Positions 25,095-35,738 of a DNA stretch of 64,000 nt are shown here, one piece after another. The translations under genes were made by a program, and so were the position numbers. The DNA is from Scleromitrula shiraiana. Its lineage: Eukaryota > Ascomycota > Leotiomycetes > Helotiales > Sclerotiniaceae. Within the stretch, counting starts at the first letter, position 1; the number at the start of each line of letters is the position of its first letter. Under the pieces are notes generated by a model, which was given only the letters and a program-made list of their open reading frames with translations, was not told where the DNA came from and did no database searches. The stretch covers positions 558,001 to 622,000 of the forward strand of contig JABELC010000013.1 of assembly GCA_028455995.1 (NCBI GenBank), written 5' to 3'.

Positions 25095-25982
25095 ATGCAA
25101 CTTCTATCTCTCTTTCACACAGCTCTGCTTGCTCTTCTCACGTTTACCCCTCCTTCGGCAGCCAAACCTAAAAATGCCATCCTTCTTTCTAAAGTAAAGA
25201 GTCTAACTCTTCGCGATAATGCCCGAACTTCTCACCGTCGAGTTCCCGCAGTACCTCAACTCACTTGCACTGGACCAGGGTGCCGCCATTATAAAGTTGA
25301 TGTGATGCGATGTACCAATCAAGGCTCCGACTACTCATCCGAGGACATCCAATGGTCTTGCACAGCGAATATACCAGAGGAGTTTAAGTTAGGGAGCACG
25401 GATGTGATATGTGAAGGGTATGATAGCAAGGATGATGATTATGTGTTGAAAGGCAGTTGCGCAGTGGAGTATCGATTACTCTTAACGGATGTGGGCGAAG
25501 AGAAATATGGCAAGAGTTATTGGGATGGAGGAAGTGAAGATATGCAAAAAGGAGTAGGATTATTATTCTGGCTGATTTTTGTTGGAGTTGTGGTATGGAT
25601 ACTATACTCGATGTGGCGGGGATATCAACAGGGACCTAACGGTCAAGGTCTAAGGCGGGATGGAAGATGGGGTGGAGGATGGGGAGGAGGAGGAGGAGGC
25701 CCGGATGATCCATATGACCCCCCACCACCTTATTCTGGAAATGGCAAAAGGTCTACAAGAAACTATGGCGCAGCTGATCAGGCATGGAGACCAGGATTTT
25801 GGTCTGGTGCAGCCGCAGGAGCCGCAGGGGGCTATTTCGCAGGGAACAGAGCCGGAAGCAGACAGCAGAATCAAGGTGGTGGATGGGGTTCAAGTACTCG
25901 GCCAAGTGGTGGCAGCTCGAGTCCAAGCTCGTCATCTAATTCACGCTCAACAACGGGTTTTGGATCTACATCGAGAAGATAG
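25095..25982 (+). CDS. SARAF homologue (store-operated Ca2+ entry regulator)
   Basis: Single-exon protein of about 295 residues. The ATG at 25,095 is chosen because it opens a signal peptide (LLSLFHTALLALLTF, residues about 3-17, then an Ala-rich cleavage region). The lumenal part has spaced cysteines (LTCTGPGCRHYKVDVMRC, IQWSCTANIP, VICEGY, SCAVEY) matching SARAF/TMEM66. One membrane span follows (GLLFWLIFVGVVVWILYSMW, about 156-176), then a Gly/Pro/Ser-rich cytosolic tail with PPPPYSG. In animals SARAF sits in the ER and dampens STIM/Orai calcium entry. Fungi lack obvious STIM/Orai, so the role here is open. Family assignment is firm; the exact function is inference. Confidence 0.85.
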   Translation: MQLLSLFHTALLALLTFTPPSAAKPKNAILLSKVKSLTLRDNARTSHRRVPAVPQLTCTGPGCRHYKVDVMRCTNQGSDYSSEDIQWSCTANIPEEFKLGSTDVICEGYDSKDDDYVLKGSCAVEYRLLLTDVGEEKYGKSYWDGGSEDMQKGVGLLFWLIFVGVVVWILYSMWRGYQQGPNGQGLRRDGRWGGGWGGGGGGPDDPYDPPPPYSGNGKRSTRNYGAADQAWRPGFWSGAAAGAAGGYFAGNRAGSRQQNQGGGWGSSTRPSGGSSSPSSSSNSRSTTGFGSTSRR

Positions 25983-26610
25983 ATGAATACCACAAAACGT
26001 TCCTTTTCGATTATCAACTCAATCTTCGCAATCACCAATAACGTTAGCACTCGCTGGTCAGTTCCATTTGGCGAAAAAAACAATGATCATAAGCGTGAAT
26101 TCAAAAAACACAGCGGAGCCAAACACCTTCAGACACGGCACCGTTACACTTTCCTACGATGTATTCTCAATGCAATGGGCTTTTGATTTAACAGTTACAT
26201 AGACGTGGGCTATAGGGGTGTGCATCTACAAAAATCTTTCTTGGAAAATAACTGCGTTTCATAATACTTATTTATATTGAAGCTATTTCATCTTGTAGCC
26301 TAGCCGATTGATAACCAGGGCAAAAGTTAGATGATATTCCATCTCAAAAGTACATGATCCACACCCCTTCTCGATATTCGATGTCATAAGGCATAATCTG
26401 CTTGGGAAAGGGACGTGGATCTCAAGCGGCTAGAATCTAAAGACAAAGGAAAAGTGGTATACACGGGAAAAGGCCCTTTCAACCAGAGCAAATAAGCCAT
26501 CCCTACCATATACAATCATACACAGCGGGGCATTCTTGCAACGCTTTCCTGAGCAATTATACAAGTCCCCAATGGACAAAATAAATTTGTGAACGAAAAG
26601 TGAGCACACA
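25983..26610. other. Convergent 3' intergenic region
   Basis: Lies between the converging ends of the SARAF-like gene and BRE1. A 67-codon frame at 25,983 directly follows the SARAF stop but shows no motif, so it is probably 3' untranslated sequence. Confidence 0.5.
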
Positions 26611-29244
26611 TCACATGTGTGCAGTCATAACATCCAATTTATCGAAAGATTTGGCGCAATTAGGGCACTTTCGCATGCGGTTTGCAATCCGGTCGTCCAC
26701 GCATTGATTGCAAAACAGATGTCCGCATGTTTTTAATATTGTGTTTTTGAAATTCGCGCGACAGACAGTGCAAAGTGCAAGAGTCTGTATCTGGTTAGTT
26801 CGTGTTGTGAAACCATCAAATGTGGAAAACTTACTCTAAGCATCTCCTCCTCACCAGACTGATTGCTCAAACTCTTTTGCTTCCACGTGTCTCGGTCCTT
26901 TTGAGCTTGTTCGAATCGAACCCGCAGTTGCTCATTCTCTAGCTCGAGGGCTTGATTCTTTTGCTTGGTGCTAGAATTCGAGATATCCTTGGATTTCAAA
27001 AGGTTGGTTAGTTCTGTTGTTTGATTTTTCCAAGTGTCAGATTTGCTTAAAGCCTCCCGACTTGAGGCCTCAAGCTTTTTATTCTCTGCCATGGTTGCAG
27101 CGGCTGCTTGCCTCAGATCGCTCAACTGCTTCTCTAAATTACTAAGTAAAGTTCGATTCGAAGTCTCCACATCCTTGAGCTGAGAAATTATCTCAGAACT
27201 CTTAGCATTCTGATTCTTTAGCGATCTAACCTCTCCCAAACGGATATCCATGTCCTTCCGAGCCGCGAAATACTTTTGGTCAGCCTTGCTCTTTTCCGCA
27301 GTCAGGACCGAGATTTTCTCCTCAAGGGCTGCAAAGTCCATTACTTTCTTAGTTGTCAGGACTTGCACTCGCTTGTAGGCATTCTGGAGAGCCGGGAGTT
27401 CCTTATTAATCGAATCAAAACCTTGTAGCAAAAGGTCATACTTGGCACGCATTTCTTCGAGGCTTAAGGTGTCCATCTCCGGACCTGGAGTTGGTTGACA
27501 TGACTGTTCTCCGATTTGAGATTTCAAACGTTCGACCTCAAGTTCGAGAGACGTGATGCGGTCTTCTTTAGCCCCGACCAATTCCTTCAGGTGCTCGACT
27601 GCTGCATGGTCCTGTTCTTGCATAGCTTTCCGTACGCTCAGATCAGCGAGTAATTCATCTCGAGCAGATCTAATCCGTGTCAGATCTGCATCAAGACGCT
27701 GTAATTGGCTCTCCAGTTCTCCTGTTGCGGTTTCTGATTCGTTTTCGATTTGAATGCGATATGCGGTCCGTTCTGCCTGATACCTTTCTGCTTCCTCTCG
27801 GAGTTGAATATTTGTAGCCTCAAGATGGTTAATTCGTTTAATTACATCTTCATGTTGGATACGAAATTGCTTAAAGAGCTCGGTTCGTGCATAATCGTCA
27901 TCTGAAGGACCTGCCTGTTTTGTACTCGAAGAAGTAATCTGTTCAGTTAAAGATTTATTTTCAGCCGCCATGGCTTCAAGTTGTTCTTTTTGCTTGGCAA
28001 TCACAGCAGTCGCTTCCTTGTAAGCCGACTGATTCGCCTCCTTCTCCTCCGTGATGCCGTTAGTCATCTCAGTATCCCCTCCATTCTCATTCGCCCTTAC
28101 GCCGTTAGCAGTACTATTGTTTAGAGCTTTTGCCTCCTCCTTCCTCACTGCATCGCTTCTTAACCTGTCTAAGCGCTTCTCAGCTCTAATATAACGAAGG
28201 GAGGCAGATTCAAGCCGCTCATTTAATTCTTCTTTCTCAGTACGCAACTTTTCCACCGTGACAAGATAATCTTTCTGCGAGGCTAGCATTTTGGTAACCT
28301 TGGCTTGAAGATCTTGCAAGTCCGCCGAAGGCTTGCCACGAGCTGCAGAAACATTACTGAAAATTGTGTGGAGTTTGGATTTTATTTCTTTGCCTTTAAC
28401 AGCTAGATGATCGGAGAATCCTTTGATACCATTAAATTGTAGTGAAGTTGGGAACGATGCTATGTAATGTCAGCCTCTATACACTCTTGCGATAAGACAA
28501 TACTGACTCTCTGGTTTCGCCGGATCTGGGATATCATCTTGTGCAAGAAGTCTGACCTCTTCTAATAACTATGATCGCTTATCAGCTTTTGTGTTCCAGG
28601 TGACTGATAAAACAATGGCAAATGCATACCTGTGTCCACCAAGCATCAATTATCCTTATATGCTCGTCGTGATCCGCGGATTTCTTTTGTGTAGCCTTTA
28701 ATTGTGACTCCAATGTTGCCTTTTCTCGTTTGTACTCGAGCATTTGCCGATAAATCGCATCTTTTTGGTATTTCTATAACGTGATATATCAGCCTTCCAT
28801 CCCAGCCAACTTATTCTCTTTCGGAAAGGGGAGGTGTATTGACTACATGATGCGATATGTTGTGGAATTGCGGGTTTGAGGGGCGTGGAGGTCTGCAGGC
28901 TATCCATGCTGTCCATAGCGAGCTGCGCATTAGCAACAGCTATATATATTCCAAGAGCAATCCCTAGACTCTTGTATAATGCTGATAGATGAGAGAGTCG
29001 GAAAAATATCGATGAAGAATAAACATCCCAGAAGAAAATTGCCAATAGGCTATCTACTTACCTCGATATCTTCTGACCATGGTGCCGTATTTTCGGAATC
29101 GGCAGATGTCTTACCACCACCATTGATGGCTTGTCTCTTAGTTGGCGGTCCAAGATCATCAGTACTTTGGCCTGCTGACCTCTTCCTATCCTCCATCTTG
29201 ATGAAGGAAGGGAGAGATGGAGCTGATGCGGCGACGGGCGGCAT
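26611..29244 (-). CDS. BRE1: E3 ubiquitin ligase Bre1 (histone H2B)
   Basis: Predicted 730-residue nuclear RING E3 that, with Rad6, monoubiquitinates histone H2B at transcribed genes. Five exons join in frame: 29,244-29,062, 28,773-28,630, 28,568-28,508, 28,459-26,835 and 26,790-26,611. The N-terminus has a KRSAGQ/PPTKRQ basic patch. KYQKDAIYRQMLEYKREKATLE and the DAWWTQ segment are the conserved Rad6-binding/N-terminal region. The middle 500 residues are nearly continuous coiled coil. The C-terminal C3HC4 RING uses Cys678, 681, 693, His695, Cys698, 701, 713 and 716. The RING is on its own last exon. The first intron (about 290 bp) is longer than usual in this window. The promoter is shared with the divergent Bdp1 gene. 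Confidence 0.93.
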
Positions 29245-29704
29245 CAGATTGAAGATGTCGATGTGTTCATAAGATCAGATACAATATTAAGATCGATCAA
29301 GAAGAAGCCTGATACAGTCGCGGAATATAAGCTCGATATCTGAAAGGTGTTGGGGGTTGTTGAGTTGACTTTGTTATTGTTGTTATGATTGTTAAAGGAT
29401 GTTAAAGGCGAAAGAAGGTGAAGAAGTTAAATCCAATCCAGTCCGAATATAGTTTAGCGTAATATATTTAGTAAGTGGAGTCGCCTCGCTCTAGGTCTCA
29501 ATTGAAATGGATAATTATTTGAAGACTTTCAAAGCTTTCTATTTCATCCATTGTATTGTTCACTTAAGTCAATATTATATCAACAATATGATTATAATAC
29601 TCAAAGCATTATCAATAAGACGATATAATATCTAATACTATTCAAATACAACTACTCGTCATAGGTGTCGCATATTCCGTTTGGGATTACAATAATCTTT
29701 CAAG
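29245..29704. promoter_or_regulatory. Divergent promoter region, BRE1 / BDP1
   Basis: The 460 bases between two head-to-head nuclear genes should serve as a bidirectional promoter. The region is AT-rich towards the Bdp1 side. No defined motif is assigned. Confidence 0.5.
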
Positions 29705-31786
29705 ATGTCTTCTATGTTAAGGAAAGGAACAAAACAATTTAAACCAAGTGCTCGCCCTCGACCATCTGCTCCACGACCTTCTTCTTCACAACCGTCTACC
29801 CGCCCAAGTATCGAACCCCAATCGCAAACACCAACTCCTGCGACACATCCCTCAAACTCGATACCCCCAATAGTTGAAAATTTAGTGGAAGAAGAGGCTT
29901 CACAAACTGCGACCTCGCGACCTTTTGAAGGAACCCCGCATGAAGTGCCGATCCCAGGGGCCCAATCTCGAACGCTACTTGCAACCCTTCAGAATAGTAA
30001 TCTCACAGAGATCGGTTATAACTCAAAGAGAAAGGCAGGCGATGGTAGAATTGAGGATCCCGGCCCGTCTGGACAACCGCCCTCAAAGGTTCCCAAATTG
30101 ACCCCTCCATCAGATGCGGTACAACAATCTGCCAGCAATACATCAACCACCATAAGTACAGCAGAGCGCACTACTTTACCTCCAATCTCAGCACAACGAT
30201 CACAGTCTCCTAGACCTGCAGAAGCACCATCGATATTGTCAGAATCACAATCTATCGTTCAGCCCAACCTGCCGCCAACCAATATTCCAGCTACGCGAAG
30301 AGCGGTGACAGTGCAACCCAGGCAATCTTCTAGCAGCTCAGTAGAAGCTGATCCAACTTTGACAACAGGAAAGCCTCAAAAAGAACCTTCTGTTATGACT
30401 ACCGAGGGGCAAAATAATGCCACAAGGGATTCGGGAGCGTCAGCAAGCTCAGATGGGTTGTCTATGGGTTCTGGAGCGCCAGCCGGTGAAGACGCGCGAG
30501 CAAATGGCTTGATGACTAGAACCTCAGAATCCGAGGACGCTGATTTATCTAAAATGGGAGCAGGGGAAGCTAGCCAAACCTCGCAACTTGTTCCAACAGT
30601 TTCGCCTGTTGCGGAAGAGACACTCACTTCTAGCGAAGGAATAACCCACGCTCCGAAGAAGGCGAGGAAAAAGCCGGCACCAAGGAAGAAAAAGGTACAA
30701 ACAGAAGAAGGGGATGGAATTAGGTCTACAGTTGAAGTTCAGCTGAACAAACCACGTCGTGCTGCGGCTCCAAAACGTGTACGTAAGAAGAAAGATGGAG
30801 ACGAAGCAAAGAAAAAGAAGCGCGCCGAAACACCAGAAGGTGCAGAAGATGATGTTATTGATCATACCACAATGAAAATGGCGGATCTTTGCAGAGATAT
30901 TCGAATCGGCAAAAAATTCAGTAAACATGACGAAATAAAACAGAGGCATACTCGCAAGAAAGCAAATTCACAAAATGAAATCTCCGAACTATCGGACCTT
31001 GGAAACAACGGACAAAGCGACCGCAATGCTGAAACCCCTGATCAAGCTATTGAGGAACCCGTTCCAATCATAAGCAGCAACGGGATTCAAATGCGTGTTG
31101 TGGATGGGCAGATTGTGCTTGACGATCGTTCGCTACAAGTTGATAGGCATCGGCAGGCAAGGGATGAGGGTTTGGTGATGGAGGAGATTGAAGAAAACGA
31201 GTTTTCTAAGGCCGTAAACTCTGGATCATATATGAAACGTGTTAGCTCTCCCCGTTGGGACGAATCCGCAAACGAACTCTTCTATCAAGGCTTACGACAA
31301 TTCGGAACAGCATTTGAAATGATTGCGGCTATGTTTCCAGGCCGAAACCGAAGACAGATCAAATTAAAATTCGTGAGAGAGGAAAGAGAAAACCCGGCCA
31401 AAGTTGATAGAGCCCTCATGGGTCAAACAGAAACCATAGATTTCGATGAGTATACGAATCTCACTGGGCAAAAGTATGAAGAAGTGGCAGATATTGAAGC
31501 GGAAGCGAAACAACTCGATGATGAACAACGGGCCGAGGAGGAAGCGATTGAGTCTGCTAAAGCAGCAACGGTCCAGAAGAAGAAAGATGCCATCTCTAAC
31601 GCTGCAAGGAGAGTCTTAAACTCGGTTGGAGATGACGACGGTGATGGACCGGAGTCGCAAAAGGAAAATGCAGTCACTTCTATAACCGCCAAAGGAAAGA
31701 AAAAGGCTGCTAAACCCAAAAAGAAGAATCTGCATAGCTCTTCTGGGGGTGGTGGGGAAGAGATTGAGGTTCTTGGTACGCTGTAA
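29705..31786 (+). CDS. BDP1: TFIIIB subunit B'' (Bdp1)
   Basis: Intronless, 693 residues. Bdp1 is the third subunit of TFIIIB, which places RNA polymerase III at tRNA and 5S genes. The decisive region is the SANT/Myb domain at about 515-562 (SPRWDESANELFYQGLRQFG, then FPGRNRRQIKLKF). Upstream at about 390-410, MADLCRDIRIGKKFSKHDE is the conserved segment before it. The first 300 residues are a disordered Ser/Pro/Thr-rich region. Lys/Arg-rich stretches (KKARKKPAPRKKK, RKKKDGDEAKKKKR) should act as nuclear localisation signals. The tail is acidic and lysine-rich. The start ATG in AAGATGTC is the first in frame. Confidence 0.93.
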   Translation: MSSMLRKGTKQFKPSARPRPSAPRPSSSQPSTRPSIEPQSQTPTPATHPSNSIPPIVENLVEEEASQTATSRPFEGTPHEVPIPGAQSRTLLATLQNSNLTEIGYNSKRKAGDGRIEDPGPSGQPPSKVPKLTPPSDAVQQSASNTSTTISTAERTTLPPISAQRSQSPRPAEAPSILSESQSIVQPNLPPTNIPATRRAVTVQPRQSSSSSVEADPTLTTGKPQKEPSVMTTEGQNNATRDSGASASSDGLSMGSGAPAGEDARANGLMTRTSESEDADLSKMGAGEASQTSQLVPTVSPVAEETLTSSEGITHAPKKARKKPAPRKKKVQTEEGDGIRSTVEVQLNKPRRAAAPKRVRKKKDGDEAKKKKRAETPEGAEDDVIDHTTMKMADLCRDIRIGKKFSKHDEIKQRHTRKKANSQNEISELSDLGNNGQSDRNAETPDQAIEEPVPIISSNGIQMRVVDGQIVLDDRSLQVDRHRQARDEGLVMEEIEENEFSKAVNSGSYMKRVSSPRWDESANELFYQGLRQFGTAFEMIAAMFPGRNRRQIKLKFVREERENPAKVDRALMGQTETIDFDEYTNLTGQKYEEVADIEAEAKQLDDEQRAEEEAIESAKAATVQKKKDAISNAARRVLNSVGDDDGDGPESQKENAVTSITAKGKKKAAKPKKKNLHSSSGGGGEEIEVLGTL

Positions 31787-32120
31787 GAGGTAGTAGGTGT
31801 TTGATTATGGCGTTTGGCGGATACATCTAATGGAGATGTTACGGTTAGGATTGGCTAAAACGGACTGGGTATAAGGAGGGAAATTTACTAAGGATGGCGC
31901 ACTTGGTTTTATACCCGGATTTGTGAAGACAAGACTAAGCAAACCATAGAAGGTAGAGAGTTCTCTGTCGTATTAGCATATATGTTCCAACCATGCATAA
32001 CGCAATTAATTCTCACGATATCACTAGTATATGCAAGAAGTTCAAATATCAAAACATTTATCAATAATTTGTTAAACCTGCTATATCCAATCTTCAAACC
32101 CATTCACTCATTCTTCTTAT
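31787..32120. other. Convergent 3' intergenic region
   Basis: Between the converging ends of BDP1 and the beta-glucosidase gene. AT-rich; nothing else seen. Confidence 0.5.
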
Positions 32121-33713
32121 CTACTCTTTCTTAATCAACTCGTCGAAAACCCCCTCCAACACCTTCGCGCTATCCTTCAATGCTCGCTTCTGGCCCCCCT
32201 CATAATCCACAAAAGTCACACCAAACCTCGTCTCGTATCCTTCCGCCCATTCAAAATTATCCATCAAACTCCATGCTAGATATCCTCTTACATCTGCTCC
32301 TTCCTCTACTGCTTGAGCCAGCGCATGGATGTAGGTGCGGAAATAGTTGGCGCGGAATTCATCTTTTAGGATTTCTGGGTATGGGATATCGTTCTCTTTA
32401 AGGACAGAAGTGCCGTTTTCGGTGACATATACTGAGGGATGTTAGTGATATGGAGAGTCTGGGGGAGGAAAGGGTACGTACTGGGTGGGAAACCATAACG
32501 TTTCGAAATCCAAAGAATCAAATCGTGGAATCCCGGTGGATTGGGACGTAACCAAACACTCTGAGTCTCCGGACCGATCTGGTCACCATTCTTTGACTCA
32601 AACAGCGTTTCCAAATTTCCAAGAAAATCATTCTCTTCAGGGGGCATGGTTTTATGCTTGATAAAATTGGCTGTGTAGTGATTCATGCCGTAGAAATCAT
32701 TAGATCCTTTCAAGATCGATACTTCTTCAGAGGTGAATGTGGGAAGTCGATCGCCTAGTTGCTTGCGCATCGAGGCGGGGTAGTCGCCATGGTAAATGGG
32801 GTCGGCGAACCAGGCAATACTGAATTCGAGTTTGCGTTCTGCGGCTTCTACGTCAAGGGGGTCGCTGAGATCCCATGGGTATACTGCATCGCCTGGTGGG
32901 GCGTTAGTGACATATAGGGAAAGAAAGTAGATAGACTTGAGATACCATTCAGAGTAATTCCAATCTGGCCACCATTCTTGGGCTTGAATTCTTCTCTATA
33001 GATTTTCACAGCCGCTGCGTGAGCAAGTAGAAGATTGTGCCCCACAATCCAAGGTTCCCTACTACTATCACCAACCTCACTCTTGCTCCTATCACTTGTA
33101 TGACCAGGAGCGAACAGTCCGGTGTTATAACCCAAAATTGACGAACACCAAGGTTCATTGAAAGTGATCCAGTTCTTGACTTTGGGAAGCGCCTCAAATA
33201 ATACCCGCGCATAATTTGCATAATCCTTAACAAACTCCTCCTTATTCAGCAAACCTCCATATCGTTTATCCAATCCATCTGGCAAATCCCAATGGAATAG
33301 AGTCAAGAAAGGTGTGATTCCCTCCGCCAACAAATCATCTACCAATGTTCTATAATAAGCAATACCTTTCTCATTCACGGGATCATTACGACCACCAACT
33401 GGGATGATTCGCGACCAGGATACAGAGAAGCGGTAAGCTTTTGCTCCGGTCTCCTTGAGCAGCTCTATGTCTTCGCTGGTGCGATGATAAGAATCACAGG
33501 CCACGTCTCCGGAACTTCCATCGGCGATTTTGCCGGGGATCTTGCAGAATGTGTCCCAGATGGAAGGACCACGGCCATCTTCTTCGGCTGCTCCTTCAAT
33601 CTGGTAGCTGAGTGGTTTGTTAGTATGAAGACCCTATGGTTACTAGAAGCATGCATTTACCTTGCAGTTGCGAAGCCCCATGTAAAGTCCTTTGGTAGGA
33701 CTGCTTTACTCAT
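32121..33713 (-). CDS. GH1 beta-glucosidase
   Basis: Predicted 478-residue glycoside hydrolase family 1 enzyme that removes terminal beta-linked glucose from cellobiose and related glucosides. Exons 33,713-33,661, 33,607-32,946, 32,892-32,482 and 32,431-32,121 join in frame. The N-terminus LPKDFTWGFATASYQIEGA is the GH1 entry motif. The acid/base Glu169 lies in FNEPW, and the nucleophile Glu380 in YVTENG. SWSRIIPVGG, LFHWDLPDGL and AWSLMDNFEWAEGYETRFG are further GH1 landmarks. There is no signal peptide and the length is typical of intracellular fungal GH1 enzymes, so it probably acts in the cytosol on imported cellobiose. That is consistent with, but not proven by, the sugar transporters upstream. 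Confidence 0.93.
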
Positions 33714-34478
33714 ATTGATCTCGTGTTGTTAGTTTGAGGTAATACTAATAAATGCAAATATTGTGTGTCCACTGTAATGCAAATTAGTTGAAGTTGGGGA
33801 AAGGGACCAGATATAAGTAGAGAGCAGGCGGCTAATTGTTTGAGGAGATCATGTCATAACAATCAAAACATTCATTAGATCTCGGACCGTACAGACCGTA
33901 GTGCTATCCTTTCCTTATAGAGACTCAATTTGGTGATGGTACGAACCATCTTGGCCCCACCATAACATGGCGGGGTAGAAACATCGTGAAGCGGCAATTC
34001 GGGACGATGATCCGGATAAATGTGCGATATGGTAATACAGCAATGGTATGCTGAGGTACATGGAATCATCTCACGGGGTTTGGCGCTGATTTCGTGTGAA
34101 CTATCACCGAGAGTGTGCTTCCCCTATTCAGTTCCATACGGTCCAACATGGTAATTGATATGTAAAGATATGTTTGTTTCTTGATATTGTACATGTACAT
34201 GAGGTGGCATACTCCATAGTCGTCCTGATAACTAGTTCCCAAACTCCATTTACCATAAATAACCCCATCGAATTGAAATGATAATTTTTCCATAGAAAAC
34301 ATCAGAATATTAAGCAACCCTATCTTATTAGTTCAATATGAACTCTGTTTTGAAACCCAGCCTTCCCCAACCCATAACCTTGTGTGATTCCTGTCCTAAA
34401 CTCTTATCCATAGACCAGTACACCTTCCATCGTGTATGTTATATGATCCCCTTACTACTCATCGAACGAGTGTGTCTC
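33714..34478. other. Intergenic region upstream of beta-glucosidase
   Basis: Contains the promoter of the beta-glucosidase gene and the 3' end of the GFA-fold gene, both on the minus strand. No additional gene is supported. Confidence 0.45.
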
Positions 34479-35252
34479 CTATTGTAGGCCCACCATCTTA
34501 GAATCATCGCTCTCCACGGTATCTTCTAGCTTCCTCTTGCCTGTCGTCGGTGGTGTTGGCATATGATCCTCCTCAGTCCATTCCATAATTTCCCATTCAA
34601 CCTTCATGCGCCCATCGTTGGCAGTCCTGCTGCCCCTACTTGTCTTTAAATTTCCCAATTTACTCCCTTCCACCATTGTTTCAAACCATGGCAAACCTCC
34701 GCTCTCACTTGTATTATTACTGGAATGCGGTATGACCGTCTCAATTGTTTGTTTGTCGTGTACTGCATCTTCAAGAGCCTCCTTGGGTAGCAAGCCCAAT
34801 TCTTCCAAATCTCTTAGGTCGGAGCCCGCCAATGAGCCTAACGTCAATGAAATGTAATCCGCTTGAGCAGCCGGCTCTTCTGTCCAATAGCTCAAGGGCG
34901 TCCCACAGAAACCGCAGAAATGGCGTTTAGCGTGTTGTTCGGATTCTGAGGTGTAGGAGCGTCGAATCGAATTGTGTGTTTCGTCGTCGAAGAATGCGTA
35001 GGTTGTCGATTGGTACCATGCTAGCGGTACACGAAGCCATGCGGAGAGAGGAGCAGCTTGCGATCGGCCTATTTGTGATAGGATCAGCTTTCTATCTTCT
35101 ATAAATCATATTTCGCGAGTGTTGTTTTTAATTGACGTACGATGCACGCTGCTGCTATCGAAGAAAACCTTCGCTCCGTTTGCTGCATCCTGTGGAATAT
35201 TAATTGTGTATTTATTTCGACCACACGAACATCCACCCTGAAGTTCGCTCAT
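34479..35252 (-). CDS. GFA/CENP-V-type zinc-binding fold protein
   Basis: Predicted 243 residues from exons 35,252-35,141 and 35,098-34,479. The start ATG precedes SELQGGCSCGRNKY, the first Gly-x-Cys-x-Cys zinc motif of the GFA family (Cys8, Cys10). HFCGFCGTPL supplies Cys99 and Cys102. The family's middle Cys-His-Cys-x-x-Cys motif is absent: the stretch between residues 35 and 70 has no cysteine. It may bind only one zinc or none at the usual second site. The last 100 residues are a Ser/Glu-rich extension ending in KRKLEDTVESDDSK. The family includes glutathione-dependent formaldehyde-activating enzymes, but this divergent form should not be assumed to catalyse that reaction. Confidence 0.75.
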
Positions 35253-35738
35253 CTTGTAAAAACTCGAGTTATGACAGGTTTCGGGACACAAAGTTACAAT
35301 TTTCCTCGAAAGAAAAAGAAATGAGTTTACAGTTGGGAATACCTCCTTTTTGAAATTAGAAAAAGGAAAGTTTGATTGAAATTCTAGGGATCCTGTGACG
35401 TATGATGATAGTGGATTTTGATTGGCACAGGTCGAGGAGGAAATATCTAGATCATTCATGAACCATTTAACAAACTTCTATCAACCTTTTCATTATATAC
35501 ATTTATGAGTCTCTCCTTTCATGCAACGATGAATTCGCGACAATTCCGGTTTCACAAACATAGAATGGCCCAATTTATATTGTTCGGATAGATAGATAGT
35601 GCAGACTCAATAGACTTCATACAAAGTCTTCAAGTACACCATGATCAGAGACACCCCAATCAATTGATTTTTGTGCACAGAAGATCAGTAAGCTTTCTAG
35701 AAATTAAGCATATTCAAGAGGCAACTTACAATACTTTT
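35253..35738. other. Intergenic, edge of accessory island
   Basis: The presumed promoter of the GFA-fold gene and the 3' end of coiled-coil gene A. Nothing else identified. Confidence 0.4.
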
